64,000 bases of DNA from Marinobacter denitrificans (GCF_008795955.1 NZ_VMHN01000001.1:558001-622000), one strand, 5' to 3'; shown: positions 48,989 through 57,532, counted from the first letter of the stretch. Notes: generated by a model from the sequence alone, not told the origin. Program-made: numbers and translations.

Positions 48989-49798
48989 TCATTTCAGCGC
49001 GGCAGACTCGGAATAGCCCTGGTGTTTGAGCTCGTTCACCAGTTCAATCACTGTCAGCAAACTGTGGCTGATCCCCAAACGGCCGATCTGGTGATAGAAG
49101 GCTGCATCCTCGGGGTGCCGGTCGGCCTTGCGGTACTGGCGGATGTGGCCGCAAACGTCGCTCAGTTCGGTGTGCAGCCGCATCAGCAGTGACACCAGGG
49201 AGGGCTCCATGTACTCGGAATACTTCATGTTCAGAATGTCCCACAAGTCCCGGGCCTTTTCCTGGAAATACTCGTAGCTGCTTTCGCTGAACAAGCTCTT
49301 GTCACACAGTTTCGCCATCAGTTCCTCGCCGGTGCGGGTTTCCAGCTCGTGCAGAAAGCGGGCGCGCTCGGAACGGATTCGCCCGTGCTGTTCGGCTTCT
49401 TCCGGGCCTTCGGTAATGTTCGGGTCAAAGCCGAAGGCGCGGCCGGCCACGCCGTCCCGAAGGCGGTTGATGTGGCGGGCAATTAAGTAGTCAATGTGCC
49501 CGCGCACCAGTTTCCAGCGGTTGGCCTTGGAGCGCACCAGCAGCGAATCGATGATGAAAAGGGTGAAGGCGGCGCCGAGCAACTCGGTAAACAGGCCGAG
49601 GGTCAGGTCCGGGTGGATTGCCTGGAAGATCCAGAGCAGTGCCATGGTCGCGAAGATGGTGCCGTAGACGGCCAGCGGGATCTCGGACCGCTCGATGGCA
49701 GTGGCGAGGTTCCGGATCAGGACCGGCTGGTTTTGGTGGGGTTTGGGGTGTTCGGTCACGTGCGCTCCATTCGGTCTGGACAGACGGTGAGACGGCAT
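48989..49798 (-). CDS. hypothetical membrane protein with two helices and a long C-terminal domain
   Basis: A 269-residue protein, or about 256 residues if translation begins at the GTG at 49759. Two adjacent hydrophobic segments (LAVYGTIFATMALLWIFQAIH and LGLFTELLGAAFTLFIIDSLLV) form a helical hairpin, followed by a basic stretch and about 170 residues of predicted helices with the pattern LDYLIARHINRLRDGVAG, RARFLHELETRTGEELMAKL, EKARDLWDILNMKYSEYM and LVSLLMRLHTELSDVCGHIRQY. No family is recognised. It is divergent from corA, starts 102 bases apart, so regulation may be shared. Confidence 0.65.
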   Translation of the reverse strand: MPSHRLSRPNGAHVTEHPKPHQNQPVLIRNLATAIERSEIPLAVYGTIFATMALLWIFQAIHPDLTLGLFTELLGAAFTLFIIDSLLVRSKANRWKLVRGHIDYLIARHINRLRDGVAGRAFGFDPNITEGPEEAEQHGRIRSERARFLHELETRTGEELMAKLCDKSLFSESSYEYFQEKARDLWDILNMKYSEYMEPSLVSLLMRLHTELSDVCGHIRQYRKADRHPEDAAFYHQIGRLGISHSLLTVIELVNELKHQGYSESAALK

Positions 49799-49899
49799 CC
49801 AGACTTTCTGTCATCGAACAAAAAGTCGCGTACAGTCCAGAACATAGCATAATAAGGCCAGCATGCAGCGCAAACCAGAACAATTAACAAGGCGGGCAG

Positions 49900-50973
49900 A
49901 TGGCCTATTTCAGCAAACACTATCATGACCCCGGCACGGCGCCGGGCACCCTGGTGGCGGCGAGCGACCATAAAGGGCCAGTCACGGTTCACCTGATGGA
50001 CTACACCGATGACCACGTGGAAGAGGTCAGCCTGGGCCGGGCAGTCGACTGCCGGGATTATCTGGATCGGCCCTCGAAAACCTGGGTGCAAATCAACGGC
50101 CAGGCCGACCCGGACACCCTGCGCAAGCTCGGCGACCTGTTTGACCTGCACGACCTGGCCCTGGAAGACGTGCTTAACACCGGCCAGCGACCGAAACTGG
50201 AAGTGTACGACGACCAGCTCTTCATCATCGCTGCCATGCCGTTCTACGATGGCACCACCCTGGAGATTGTTCAGATCAGTCTGTTCGTGGGGCAGGATTA
50301 CCTGATCTGCCTGTGCCCGCTGGACGAAGACCCGTTCGAGCCGGTACGCAAACGGATGCGTATGCCCAACAATCGGCGTTTTACCTCCCGGGGGATCGAT
50401 TACCTGCTGTATGCTCTGATGGATCTGATTACCGATTCCGCCTTTCCGGTGCTGGAGGAGTTCGGAGACCAGTTGGAGGTAATGGAAGCTGCACTGCTGG
50501 AAAACCCCAAGCAGAAAACCCTGGCCGGTATTCACGGACTCAAGCGAGAGTTGCTGATGCTGCGCCGAGTGCTGTGGCCCCAGCGGGAGCTGATGACCAG
50601 CCTGATGCGGGCAGAAGACCCGCTGATTAGTGCCGACACCCAGATTTACTTCCGCGACTGCCACGACCACAGCGTGCAGATCATCGAGCTATTGGAGAGC
50701 TTCCGGGAAATGGCCACCAGCATGGTGGATATTTACCTGTCCAGCATCAGCCAGCGCACCAACGAAACGATGCGGGTGCTCACTATCATCGCCACCATCT
50801 TCATCCCCCTCACCTTTGTGGTAGGGATCTATGGCATGAACTTTGAAAATCCTGACAGCCCCTGGTCCATGCCGGAGCTTGGCTGGCACTACGGTTATCC
50901 ATTGGTTTGGGGCGTGATGATTGGTATTGCTGGGGGGCTGATCTGGTTCTTCAAACGTCGTGGTTGGATGTAG
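49900..50973 (+). CDS. corA: CorA-family divalent cation transporter
   Basis: A 357-residue member of the CorA family that moves Mg2+ and other divalent cations. A large cytoplasmic domain (residues about 1-280, with LGDLFDLHDLALEDVLNTGQRPKLEVYDDQLFIIAAMPFY and a long stalk helix) is followed by two C-terminal transmembrane helices. The pore signature YGMNFEN is at about residues 311-317, ending the first helix (VLTIIATIFIPLTFVVGI). The last residues are KRRGWM. The presence of MgtE 4 kb away gives two Mg2+ routes in this segment. Confidence 0.93.
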   Translation: MAYFSKHYHDPGTAPGTLVAASDHKGPVTVHLMDYTDDHVEEVSLGRAVDCRDYLDRPSKTWVQINGQADPDTLRKLGDLFDLHDLALEDVLNTGQRPKLEVYDDQLFIIAAMPFYDGTTLEIVQISLFVGQDYLICLCPLDEDPFEPVRKRMRMPNNRRFTSRGIDYLLYALMDLITDSAFPVLEEFGDQLEVMEAALLENPKQKTLAGIHGLKRELLMLRRVLWPQRELMTSLMRAEDPLISADTQIYFRDCHDHSVQIIELLESFREMATSMVDIYLSSISQRTNETMRVLTIIATIFIPLTFVVGIYGMNFENPDSPWSMPELGWHYGYPLVWGVMIGIAGGLIWFFKRRGWM

Positions 50974-51003
50974 GGTTGGACAGTAAACAAATGATCATCG
51001 GCT
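50974..51003. other. short spacer before the broken gene
   Basis: Nothing notable. Confidence 0.3.
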
Positions 51004-51250
51004 TCAGAACCGAATTGCCAGCCCGCCAAACGGGAGCTGGTAGATCGTCAGGTCGATGGAATCCAAGCCCGGTGCAAACAGGCTGTTGTCCAGTGTTGCC
51101 GACGTGCTCTGCCTCCCGATATAGAGCTCTCCCTGTTTGCCAGGCTCTGCAAGATCAAAAATTGAACGATGTGAGGCTGAACGCAGCTGCTGAGGGTTGC
51201 GCGATCAGTGCAGATGCCAGAGTGGCCGTGAAAAGAGATCGAAGCATCAT
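51004..51250 (-). pseudogene. broken gene for a small outer-membrane or secreted protein
   Basis: On the minus strand an ATG at 51250 (or 51247) begins a clear signal peptide (MLRSLFTATLASALIAQPSAAAF) followed by SLTSFNF and a stop. In another frame, from DLAEPGKQGELYIGR through LDNSLFAPGLDSIDLTIY to GGLAIRF and a stop, the sequence continues naturally; a one-base change at about 51157-51160 joins the two. The terminal Phe after alternating hydrophobic residues is typical of outer-membrane proteins. The joined product would be only about 80 residues, so internal deletion is likely too. Confidence 0.5.
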
Positions 51251-51350
51251 ATCTCTTTTAGTCTCTGAGCTGATTTGAATTTTTCTGTCATTTGATGTGA
51301 ACAAGGGCGCCACCATGACGCCAAACATACTCAGGAATCATGAGCGTGCG

Positions 51351-51370
51351 AAGGTCCGCTTTTGTTTAAT
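51351..51370 (+). repeat. dispersed repeat unit AAGGTCCGCTTTTGTTTAAT
   Basis: Third copy of the GTCCGCTTTTGTTTA unit, located in the urt downstream region. Confidence 0.5.
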
Positions 51371-51422
51371 CGCCGATGCTTTGTCGAGCTGCCCCCAAAT
51401 TTGCGTAGTTCGCCTCAATTAG

Positions 51423-51466
51423 TTTGAAAACAAAAACTCCGTGCCAAGCATCACTCGGCACGGAGT
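51423..51466 (-). terminator. rho-independent terminator of the urt operon
   Basis: ACTCCGTGCC and GGCACGGAGT form a 10-bp stem with an 11-base loop; on the minus strand it is followed by TTTTTGTTTT. It lies 52 bases after the urtE stop. Confidence 0.88.
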
Positions 51467-51517
51467 CATTATAGTCAGGGCTTTTAGGACTCTCGAAGCG
51501 GGAGAATACCCGGGTCG

Positions 51518-52216
51518 CTAGACCGTCAGGTGCTTCCTGATAAGTTCATCATTCAACCCAGCAATCCCCCCCGCAGCAACCCGCCTCCCCCGATCCAAAA
51601 TCGCAAACCGATCCGCATACTTCCTGGCAAACGGCAACTTCTGCTCAACAAGTAGAACGGTCAGCCCGTCTTCTTCGATCAGGCGACGAATAACCTCCCC
51701 AATCTGCGTCACAATATTCGGCTGAATCCCCTCCCCCGGCTCATCCAGAATCAGCAACCTCGGCTCAATCACCAGCGCCCGCCCAATCGCCAACTGCTGT
51801 TGCTGCCCGCCGGAAAGGTCGCCGCCTCTACGGTTTTTCATTTCCTTCAACACCGGAAACAACTCATACACTCGCTCGGGGATTTTCTTGCTGCCGTCCT
51901 TGCGCACAGCCAGGCCGGTGCGGAGGTTCTCTTCCACGGTGAGCAGGGGAAATATTTGCCTTCCCTGGGGTACGTAGCCGATGCCCAGGCGTGAGCGGTC
52001 TTCGATTTTCTTTTTGGTCAGTTCCACATCCCCGGCGAATTCGATGCTGCCGCTGCTGGTGGTTTCCTCGCCCATGATGCATTTCACCAGGGTGGTTTTG
52101 CCCACGCCGTTGCGGCCCATCACGCAGGTGCACTGGCCCTGGGGTACGTCCAGGTCCAGGTCCCAGAGGGTGTGGCTTTCGCCGTAGTACTGGTTGAGTT
52201 TGTTGATTTTGAGCAT
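51518..52216 (-). CDS. urtE: urea ABC transporter, ATP-binding subunit UrtE
   Basis: A 232-residue ABC ATPase. Walker A is MGRNGVGKTTLVKCIMG (residues about 33-49), the signature is DLSGGQQQQLAIGRALVIEP, Walker B is LLILDEPGEGIQPNI, and the H-loop region follows (TVLLVEQKLPFARKYAD). Its sequence resembles UrtE/LivF-type subunits, and the locus around it defines it as UrtE. It powers urea uptake with UrtD. Its start overlaps the end of urtD (TAATG), and a good terminator follows the stop. Confidence 0.94.
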   Translation of the reverse strand: MLKINKLNQYYGESHTLWDLDLDVPQGQCTCVMGRNGVGKTTLVKCIMGEETTSSGSIEFAGDVELTKKKIEDRSRLGIGYVPQGRQIFPLLTVEENLRTGLAVRKDGSKKIPERVYELFPVLKEMKNRRGGDLSGGQQQQLAIGRALVIEPRLLILDEPGEGIQPNIVTQIGEVIRRLIEEDGLTVLLVEQKLPFARKYADRFAILDRGRRVAAGGIAGLNDELIRKHLTV

Positions 52217-53040
52217 TACGCCTCCTCCCCCAGGTAGACCTTGATCACTTCCGGGTCGTTGGAGACCTGGTCCATGGTGCCTTCAGCCAGTACGCTGCCC
52301 TGGTGCAGCACGGTGACTTTGCGGGCGATGGAGCGCACGAAGCCCATGTCGTGCTCCACCACCACCACGGACTGCTTGCCCGCCAGGCTGGTGAGCAGTT
52401 CGGCGGTGCGTTCCATTTCCTGTTCGGTCATGCCCGCTACCGGCTCGTCCACCAAAAGCAGCCTTGGTTTCTGCATCAGCAGCATGCCGATTTCCAGCCA
52501 CTGTTTCTGGCCGTGGGAGAGGATGCCGGCGAGTCTGTCCCGCAGTTCCTGCAGGCCGATGGTTTGTAGCACTTCGTCGATGCGGTCCCGGTATTCCGGT
52601 TTCATGATGGCGGTCAGGGTGGGCAGGATGCGTTTATCCGTGGCCATGGCTAGTTCCAGGTTTTCGAACACGGTTAGGGCTTCAAACACCGTGGGTTTCT
52701 GGAACTTGCGGCCGATGCCCAGGCTGGCGATGTCCGGCTCGTTCTTGGTGAGCAGGTTGTGGCGGCTGCCGAACCATACGGAGCCTGTATCTGGCCGGGT
52801 TTTGCCGGTGATGATGTCCATCATGGTGGTTTTGCCTGCGCCGTTGGGCCCGATGATGCAGCGCAGTTCGCCGTCGTCCACGGTGAGGTTGAGGTTGTTG
52901 ATGGCCTTGAAGCCGTCAAAGCTCACGTTCACGTCTTCCATGTACAGGATCGGGCCGTGGCGCACGTCCACCGGGGACTGCACCGGTGCGAGGAAGTCGA
53001 ATACCTGGTCTCGATTGGCAAGTTCCTGAAAAATGCTCAT
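52216..53040 (-). CDS. urtD: urea ABC transporter, ATP-binding subunit UrtD
   Basis: A 274-residue ABC ATPase of the LivG/UrtD type. Walker A is IIGPNGAGKTTMMDIITGK, the signature AGILSHGQKQWLEIGMLLMQKP, Walker B LLLVDEPVAGMTEQEM, and the H-loop SVVVVEHDMGFVRSIAR. About 30 extra N-terminal residues (SIFQELANRDQVFDFLAPVQSPVDVRHGPILY) precede the nucleotide-binding domain, which is common in UrtD. It works together with UrtE to drive UrtB and UrtC. Its start overlaps the urtC stop by ATGA. Confidence 0.94.
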   Translation of the reverse strand: MSIFQELANRDQVFDFLAPVQSPVDVRHGPILYMEDVNVSFDGFKAINNLNLTVDDGELRCIIGPNGAGKTTMMDIITGKTRPDTGSVWFGSRHNLLTKNEPDIASLGIGRKFQKPTVFEALTVFENLELAMATDKRILPTLTAIMKPEYRDRIDEVLQTIGLQELRDRLAGILSHGQKQWLEIGMLLMQKPRLLLVDEPVAGMTEQEMERTAELLTSLAGKQSVVVVEHDMGFVRSIARKVTVLHQGSVLAEGTMDQVSNDPEVIKVYLGEEA

Positions 53041-54176
53041 GCGGTGGCCTCCTGCCGGGTGGGGGTGTCGTCATCTGGTTTGGTTTTGTGGCGTTTCTGC
53101 AGCAGCCCGGCAATGCCCTTGGGCAGGAACACGGTCACCAGCACAAACAGGCCACCCAGGGCGAACAGCCAGGCGTCCGGCATCACGCCGGTGAACACGG
53201 TTTTGGCGTAGTTCACCAGGATGGCGCCGATTACCGCCCCGTAGAGTGTTGCGCGGCCACCGAGGGCCACCCACACCACGATCTCGATGGAGAACAGCGG
53301 CGAGAATTCGCTGGGGTTGATGATGCCTACTTGCGGCACGTACAAGGCCCCGGCCACACCCGCCAGCATGGCGGACACCACGAACACGAACAGCTGCACC
53401 CGTTCCACCCGGTAACCCAAAAAGCGGGTGCGGGCTTCGGCATCTCGGCAGGCGATGCTCACCCGGCCCAGCTTGCTGGCCACGATGGCGCGGCAGATCA
53501 CGTAGCCGATGGCCAGGGCGATGCCGGTGGCGATGAACAGCCCCAGCCGTGTGGCGTCGGTGCGCAGGTTGAAGCCGAGGATGTCGCGGAAGTCGGTCAG
53601 CCCGTTGTTGCCGCCAAAGCCCATTTCGTTGCGGAAGAAGGCCAGCATCAACGCAAAGGTCAGCGCCTGGGTGATGATGGAGAGGTACACTCCGGTCACC
53701 CGCGAGCGGAAGGCCAGGAAGCCGAACACCAGCGCCAGTAGGCCCGGTGCCAGCAGCACCATGATGAACGCAAACCAGGCCATGTCGAAGCCCTGCCAGT
53801 ACCAGGGCAGCGAGTCCCAGTTCAGGAACACCATGAAGTCCGGCAGTACCGGGTCGCCGTAGGTGCCGCGGTCGCCGATCTGGCGCATCAGGTACATGCC
53901 CATGGCGTAGCCACCGAGGGCAAAAAAGGCGCCGTGGCCCAGGCTGAGGATACCGAGATACCCCCACACCAGGTCCACCGCCACCGCCAGCAGTGCATAG
54001 CAAAGGTACTTGCCCAGCAGGGTGACGGTGTAGGCGCTGACATGCAGGGCGCTGTCCTGGGGCATGAACAGGTGGAGGAAGGTCACCACCACCAGCGCCG
54101 TAAACAATACGCCCAGGAATAGTTGTGTGGAACGCTCCTGAAAAGGCCGGAGCAGCCAGTTCTGTGATGACGCCAT
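53037..54176 (-). CDS. urtC: urea ABC transporter, permease subunit UrtC
   Basis: A 379-residue integral membrane permease of the LivM/UrtC type with about ten hydrophobic segments. LGHGAFFALGGYAMGMYLMRQIG is the conserved LivM block near residue 80, LMLAFFRNEMGFGGNNGLTDF a typical UrtC insertion, and VAGALYVPQVGIINPSEFSPLFSIEIVVWVALGGRATLYGAVIGAILVNYAKT closes it. It forms the urea channel with UrtB. It starts 3 bases after the urtB stop and overlaps urtD by four bases. Confidence 0.94.
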   Translation of the reverse strand: MASSQNWLLRPFQERSTQLFLGVLFTALVVVTFLHLFMPQDSALHVSAYTVTLLGKYLCYALLAVAVDLVWGYLGILSLGHGAFFALGGYAMGMYLMRQIGDRGTYGDPVLPDFMVFLNWDSLPWYWQGFDMAWFAFIMVLLAPGLLALVFGFLAFRSRVTGVYLSIITQALTFALMLAFFRNEMGFGGNNGLTDFRDILGFNLRTDATRLGLFIATGIALAIGYVICRAIVASKLGRVSIACRDAEARTRFLGYRVERVQLFVFVVSAMLAGVAGALYVPQVGIINPSEFSPLFSIEIVVWVALGGRATLYGAVIGAILVNYAKTVFTGVMPDAWLFALGGLFVLVTVFLPKGIAGLLQKRHKTKPDDDTPTRQEATA

Positions 54177-54179
54177 AAC

Positions 54180-55778
54180 TCAGCCCTCCGCTGCACGGCC
54201 CTTCTGGGGAAAGAGTCCCATTGGGCGTTTCTGGATAAACAGGATGATAAAGACCAGCACAATGATCTTCGCGAGTACGGCACCGGCCCAGGGTTCCAGC
54301 AGCTGGTTGATGGTGCCCAGTGACAGTCCCGCTATGAGGGTGCCCCACAGATTGCCCACGCCGCCGAACACCACCACCATGAAGGAGTCGATGATGTAGT
54401 TCTGGCCCAGGTTGGGGCCCACGTTGGTGAGCTGGGACAGCGCCACTCCCGCCAGGCCGGCAACGCCGGAGCCCAGGGCGAAGGTCATGATGTCTACCCG
54501 GGTGGCGCGGATACCCATGGAGCGGGCCATGTTGCGGTTCTGGGTAACAGCGCGCACTTCCAGGCCCAGGCGGGTTCTGCGCATGATCAGCATCAGCGCG
54601 GCAAAAACCACAAGGGCGAAGCCCAGCACGTACATGCGGTTGAGGGTGAGGGACAGCGCGTCGTTGATCACCAGTGAGCCACTCATCCACTCCGGTGTGA
54701 CCACGGTGCGGTTCTGGGGCGAGATGACGGTGCGCACCAGTTGCTGCAGGATCAGGCTGATACCGAAGGTGGCCAGCAGGGTTTCCAGCGGGCGGCCCTT
54801 GAGATACTGGATCACGCTGCGTTCGATGATGATGCCGGCGGTGGCCGCTACCATGAAGCCGGCGGGTATGGAAAGGATCAGCGCCAGGCCGGGCTGGCCC
54901 GGTAACAGTTGCTGCATGCCCCAGGTGGTGTAGGCACCCAGCATGATCAGTTCGCCGTGGGCCATGTTGATCACGCCCATCACACCGAAGGTGATGGCCA
55001 GGCCGATGGCAGCCAGTACCAGAACCGAGCCGAGGCTGAGGCCGAAATACAGGGTCTCTGCAGCACGGTTCAGTTTCAATTTCTGTTCGATGGTGCTCAG
55101 GGCCTGTTTGGCCTTGGCGGCCAGTGCAGGGTCATCGCCCCGGACGGCCACGTTCAGGGAGGCACGGGCGCGGGGGTGCAGGCTGCCGGCCAGTACTTCC
55201 ACAGCATCAAGGTCACCCTCGCCCACCCGGTAAATGGCCAGGGCCTCTTCAATGCGGTTACGTACCTTTGCGCTCTCCTCCAGTTCCAGCCGCGCTTCCA
55301 GCGGCTCAACCAGCAAAGCGTCCACTTTGCCCATCATGTCCTGTGCGGAGGCTTCGCGCACGTCCGGGTCCGGGGCGTTCAGGTCCAGCATGGCAAGAAT
55401 GCCCCCGAGCTGGCCCCGTATGGCGTTGTTGATGGCGACTCTGTCCAGCTCGCGGCGGGACATTTCGCCCATGTTCTCTCCGGTCAGCGGGTTGGCAATT
55501 TTCCAGTCCCGGCCCCGGTTGTTCAGAACCACAACAACCTGGCCGGTGTTTTTGACCTGGCTCAGGCGGTTGTTGCCATAGGCTTCGAGCCAGCCCCTGG
55601 CTCTTGGGTCACCACTGCTGACGATGGCATTGAGGGCTTCTTCCACTTTGCTGTTCGGCGCTTCGGCAAGGTTGGTCAGCAGTGCCGTGCCGGGGTCGTC
55701 TTCCTGTGCAGTTGCAGGAAGCGAAAGCGCGGAAGCCAGGGCAATAAGCAGCAATGTGAGCGATCGGAGGATGCCCAT
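54180..55778 (-). CDS. urtB: urea ABC transporter, permease subunit UrtB
   Basis: A 532-residue permease with a long N-terminal periplasmic domain. The signal peptide is SLTLLLIALASALSLPATAQ. Residues about 25-235 form a helical (HEAT-like) domain (VEEALNAIVSSGDPRARGWLEAY, ALEARLELEESAKVRNRIEEALA) typical of UrtB. The LivH-type permease follows (LGSVLVLAAIGLAITFGVMGVINMAHGELIMLGAYTTW), with several membrane helices and the closing GVGNLWGTLIAGLSLGTINQLLEPWAG. The first permease gene of the operon after urtA, 96 bases from the urtA stop. Confidence 0.94.
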   Translation of the reverse strand: MGILRSLTLLLIALASALSLPATAQEDDPGTALLTNLAEAPNSKVEEALNAIVSSGDPRARGWLEAYGNNRLSQVKNTGQVVVVLNNRGRDWKIANPLTGENMGEMSRRELDRVAINNAIRGQLGGILAMLDLNAPDPDVREASAQDMMGKVDALLVEPLEARLELEESAKVRNRIEEALAIYRVGEGDLDAVEVLAGSLHPRARASLNVAVRGDDPALAAKAKQALSTIEQKLKLNRAAETLYFGLSLGSVLVLAAIGLAITFGVMGVINMAHGELIMLGAYTTWGMQQLLPGQPGLALILSIPAGFMVAATAGIIIERSVIQYLKGRPLETLLATFGISLILQQLVRTVISPQNRTVVTPEWMSGSLVINDALSLTLNRMYVLGFALVVFAALMLIMRRTRLGLEVRAVTQNRNMARSMGIRATRVDIMTFALGSGVAGLAGVALSQLTNVGPNLGQNYIIDSFMVVVFGGVGNLWGTLIAGLSLGTINQLLEPWAGAVLAKIIVLVFIILFIQKRPMGLFPQKGRAAEG

Positions 55779-55874
55779 AGTGTGTCCTGTCTGTTGAAAG
55801 CGAGTTGCGGGGTGGCAACCGGGGGCAGCATCGCTACCTCCGGTTGCCTGTATTGCTATGTTGGTCGCTGTGTC

Positions 55875-57182
55875 TTATTCGTCAGCCGCCGCCATTTCGC
55901 CGGCCGAAGCGCCGCAACTGCCGGTTTTGGTGTTGAAGGTGCCGCAGGACATCGGCTTGCGCCAGTCGGCAATCAGGTCCTTTGAACCGGGCAGGAAGTC
56001 AGACCAGGCATCGCCAGCCACGGTGGACGGGGTTTCCCATACAACGGAGAACTGGCCGTTGTCCTGGATCTCACCAATCAGCACCGGCTTGGTGATGTGG
56101 TGGTTGGGCATCATGGCTGCGTAGCCGCCGGTGAGGTTTGGCACGCTCACGCCGATGATGGCGTCTTTCACCGCATCCACGTCGGTGGTGCCGGCTTTTT
56201 TCACCGCTTCGATGTACATGTTGAAGCCGATGTAGTGGGCTTCCATCGGGTCGTTGGTGACGGCTTCCTCGTCGCCGGTGTGGGCAACCCACTGGTCGAT
56301 GAAGTCGTAGTTGGCGTCGCTGTCCACGCTCATGAAGTAGTTCCAGGCGGCCAGGTGGCCAACCAGCGGGCCGGTGTCGATACCGGAGAGCTCCTGCTCA
56401 CCCACGGAGAAGGCAACCACGGGGATGTCGGAAGCGGAGATACCCTGGTTGCCCAGTTCGCGATAGAAAGGCACGTTGGCGTCACCGTTAATGGTGGACA
56501 CCACGGCGGTCTTCTTGCCGGCGGAACCGAAGCGCTTGATGTCAGACACGATGTTCTGCCAGTCGGAATGCCCGAAAGGCGTGTAGTTGATCATGATGTC
56601 GTCCTTGGCCACGCCCTGGTCCATCAGGTAGGTCTCAAGGATTTTGTTGGTGGTGCGCGGGTAGACGTAATCGGTGCCCGCCAGTACCCAGCGCTCGACG
56701 CCGATTTCGTTCATCAGGTAGTTCACCGCCGGGATCGCCTGCTGGTTGGGAGCGGCGCCGGTGTAGAACACGTTCTCTGAAGACTCTTCACCTTCGTACT
56801 GAACCGGGTAGAACAGCAGGCCGTTGAGTTCTTCCACAACCGGCAGTACGGACTTGCGGGAAACCGAGGTCCAGTTGCCGAAGATGACATCGACCTTTTC
56901 CTTGGCCAGCAGTTCACGGGCCTTTTCCGCAAACAGCGGCCAGTCGGAGGCCGGGTCTACTACTACGGCTTCCAGTTGGCGGCCGAGTACACCGCCTTCG
57001 GCGTTCTGTTTTTCAATGAGCATTTCAACGGTGTCTTTCAGGACCGTTTCACTGATGGCCATGGTGCCGGAGAGGGAATGCAGGATACCGACCTTGATCG
57101 GGTCTTCGGCGGCCATTGCGTTAAGGGAGACAGAGAGGGCCAGCGCTGAGAGGCCAAGTTTCACGTGTTTTTTAATAGTCAT
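55875..57182 (-). CDS. urtA: urea ABC transporter, substrate-binding protein UrtA
   Basis: A 435-residue periplasmic urea-binding protein. Signal peptide MTIKKHVKLGLSALALSVSLNAMAA, then the family opening KVGILHSLSGTMAISETVLKDTVEMLIEKQNAEGGVLG, FGNWTSVSRKSVLPVVEELNGLLFYPVQYEGEESS, NVFYTGAAPNQQAIPAVNYL and EAHYIGFNMYIEAVKKAG. The start at 57182 is chosen because it gives the signal peptide immediately. It is the first and probably most strongly transcribed gene of urtABCDE, divergent from atzF-uca. A conserved GTATACAAG motif lies about 120 bases upstream at its presumed promoter. Confidence 0.95.
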   Translation of the reverse strand: MTIKKHVKLGLSALALSVSLNAMAAEDPIKVGILHSLSGTMAISETVLKDTVEMLIEKQNAEGGVLGRQLEAVVVDPASDWPLFAEKARELLAKEKVDVIFGNWTSVSRKSVLPVVEELNGLLFYPVQYEGEESSENVFYTGAAPNQQAIPAVNYLMNEIGVERWVLAGTDYVYPRTTNKILETYLMDQGVAKDDIMINYTPFGHSDWQNIVSDIKRFGSAGKKTAVVSTINGDANVPFYRELGNQGISASDIPVVAFSVGEQELSGIDTGPLVGHLAAWNYFMSVDSDANYDFIDQWVAHTGDEEAVTNDPMEAHYIGFNMYIEAVKKAGTTDVDAVKDAIIGVSVPNLTGGYAAMMPNHHITKPVLIGEIQDNGQFSVVWETPSTVAGDAWSDFLPGSKDLIADWRKPMSCGTFNTKTGSCGASAGEMAAADE

Positions 57183-57299
57183 GTTGTGCGTCCTTGTTTG
57201 CAGGTTGGTTCGTGCCATTCGCTTGAGTAAACGCACTCCTGCCACTGCATCTGGCGTTCCAGCTTTCACCAATTCCCATACACAACAATCACTTATCTA

Positions 57300-57308
57300 G
57301 TATACAAG
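57300..57308. promoter_or_regulatory. GTATACAAG motif, urtA side
   Basis: GTATACAAG, within CTAG-TATACAAG-CTAG, overlaps a plausible minus-strand -10 (TATACT). The same 9-mer occurs at 57499-57507. FCD-type GntR regulators bind related TTGTATACAA dyads, so the GntR gene at 63439 is a candidate for both sites. Confidence 0.5.
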
Positions 57309-57473
57309 CTAGCAGGACCGGCTCTTTCCGGGCGTCATGGCCTGCAAATCTGCGGTTTCCGGGCCATTTTCTGGTGCACCCGCCCAGCATTAGTGCACCT
57401 TAAAAATGTCTCTTTTCTCGTCTCATACATGCATCTAATTGTTTTCATTGGTTATTTACAAATCCCTTTCGAG

Positions 57474-57489
57474 TGGCACGGGCATTGCC
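57474..57489 (+). promoter_or_regulatory. sigma-54 (-24/-12) promoter of the atzF-uca operon
   Basis: TGGCACGGGCATTGCC matches the full TGGCACG and TTGC of the RpoN consensus with the correct 10-base GG-GC spacing. The start point would be near 57500, 33 bases before the ATG, exactly where the second GTATACAAG motif sits. Nitrogen control through NtrC is implied. Confidence 0.9.
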
Positions 57490-57498
57490 ATTGCTCAT

Positions 57499-57507
57499 GT
57501 ATACAAG
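57499..57507. promoter_or_regulatory. GTATACAAG motif at the atzF-uca start site
   Basis: GTATACAAG within ATGTATACAAGAT covers the expected transcription start, a typical repressor position. Same 9-mer as 57300-57308. Confidence 0.5.
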
Positions 57508-57532
57508 ATGACAACGCACATGAGGATGCACC

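Larger units (their letters stand above)
57183..57532. other. divergent control region of the urea locus
   Basis: 350 bases between urtA and atzF containing the two GTATACAAG motifs, the -24/-12 promoter of the plus-strand operon and a pair of GTGCAC hexamers (57374-57379, 57393-57398) within GGTGCACC and AGTGCACCT, 19 bases apart. I could not find a -24/-12 element with correct spacing on the minus strand. Confidence 0.6.

Noticed and set aside
53071..54690. A long second open frame across urtC and urtB on the same strand
   Set aside because: It is a GC-rich shadow of the urtC/urtB coding frames, with Arg/Pro/His-rich composition and no family features.
57183..57260. Sigma-54 promoter for urtA on the minus strand
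   Set aside because: A TGGCACG and a TGCA are present, but GG and GC are 13 bases apart instead of 10, so RpoN would not recognise it.
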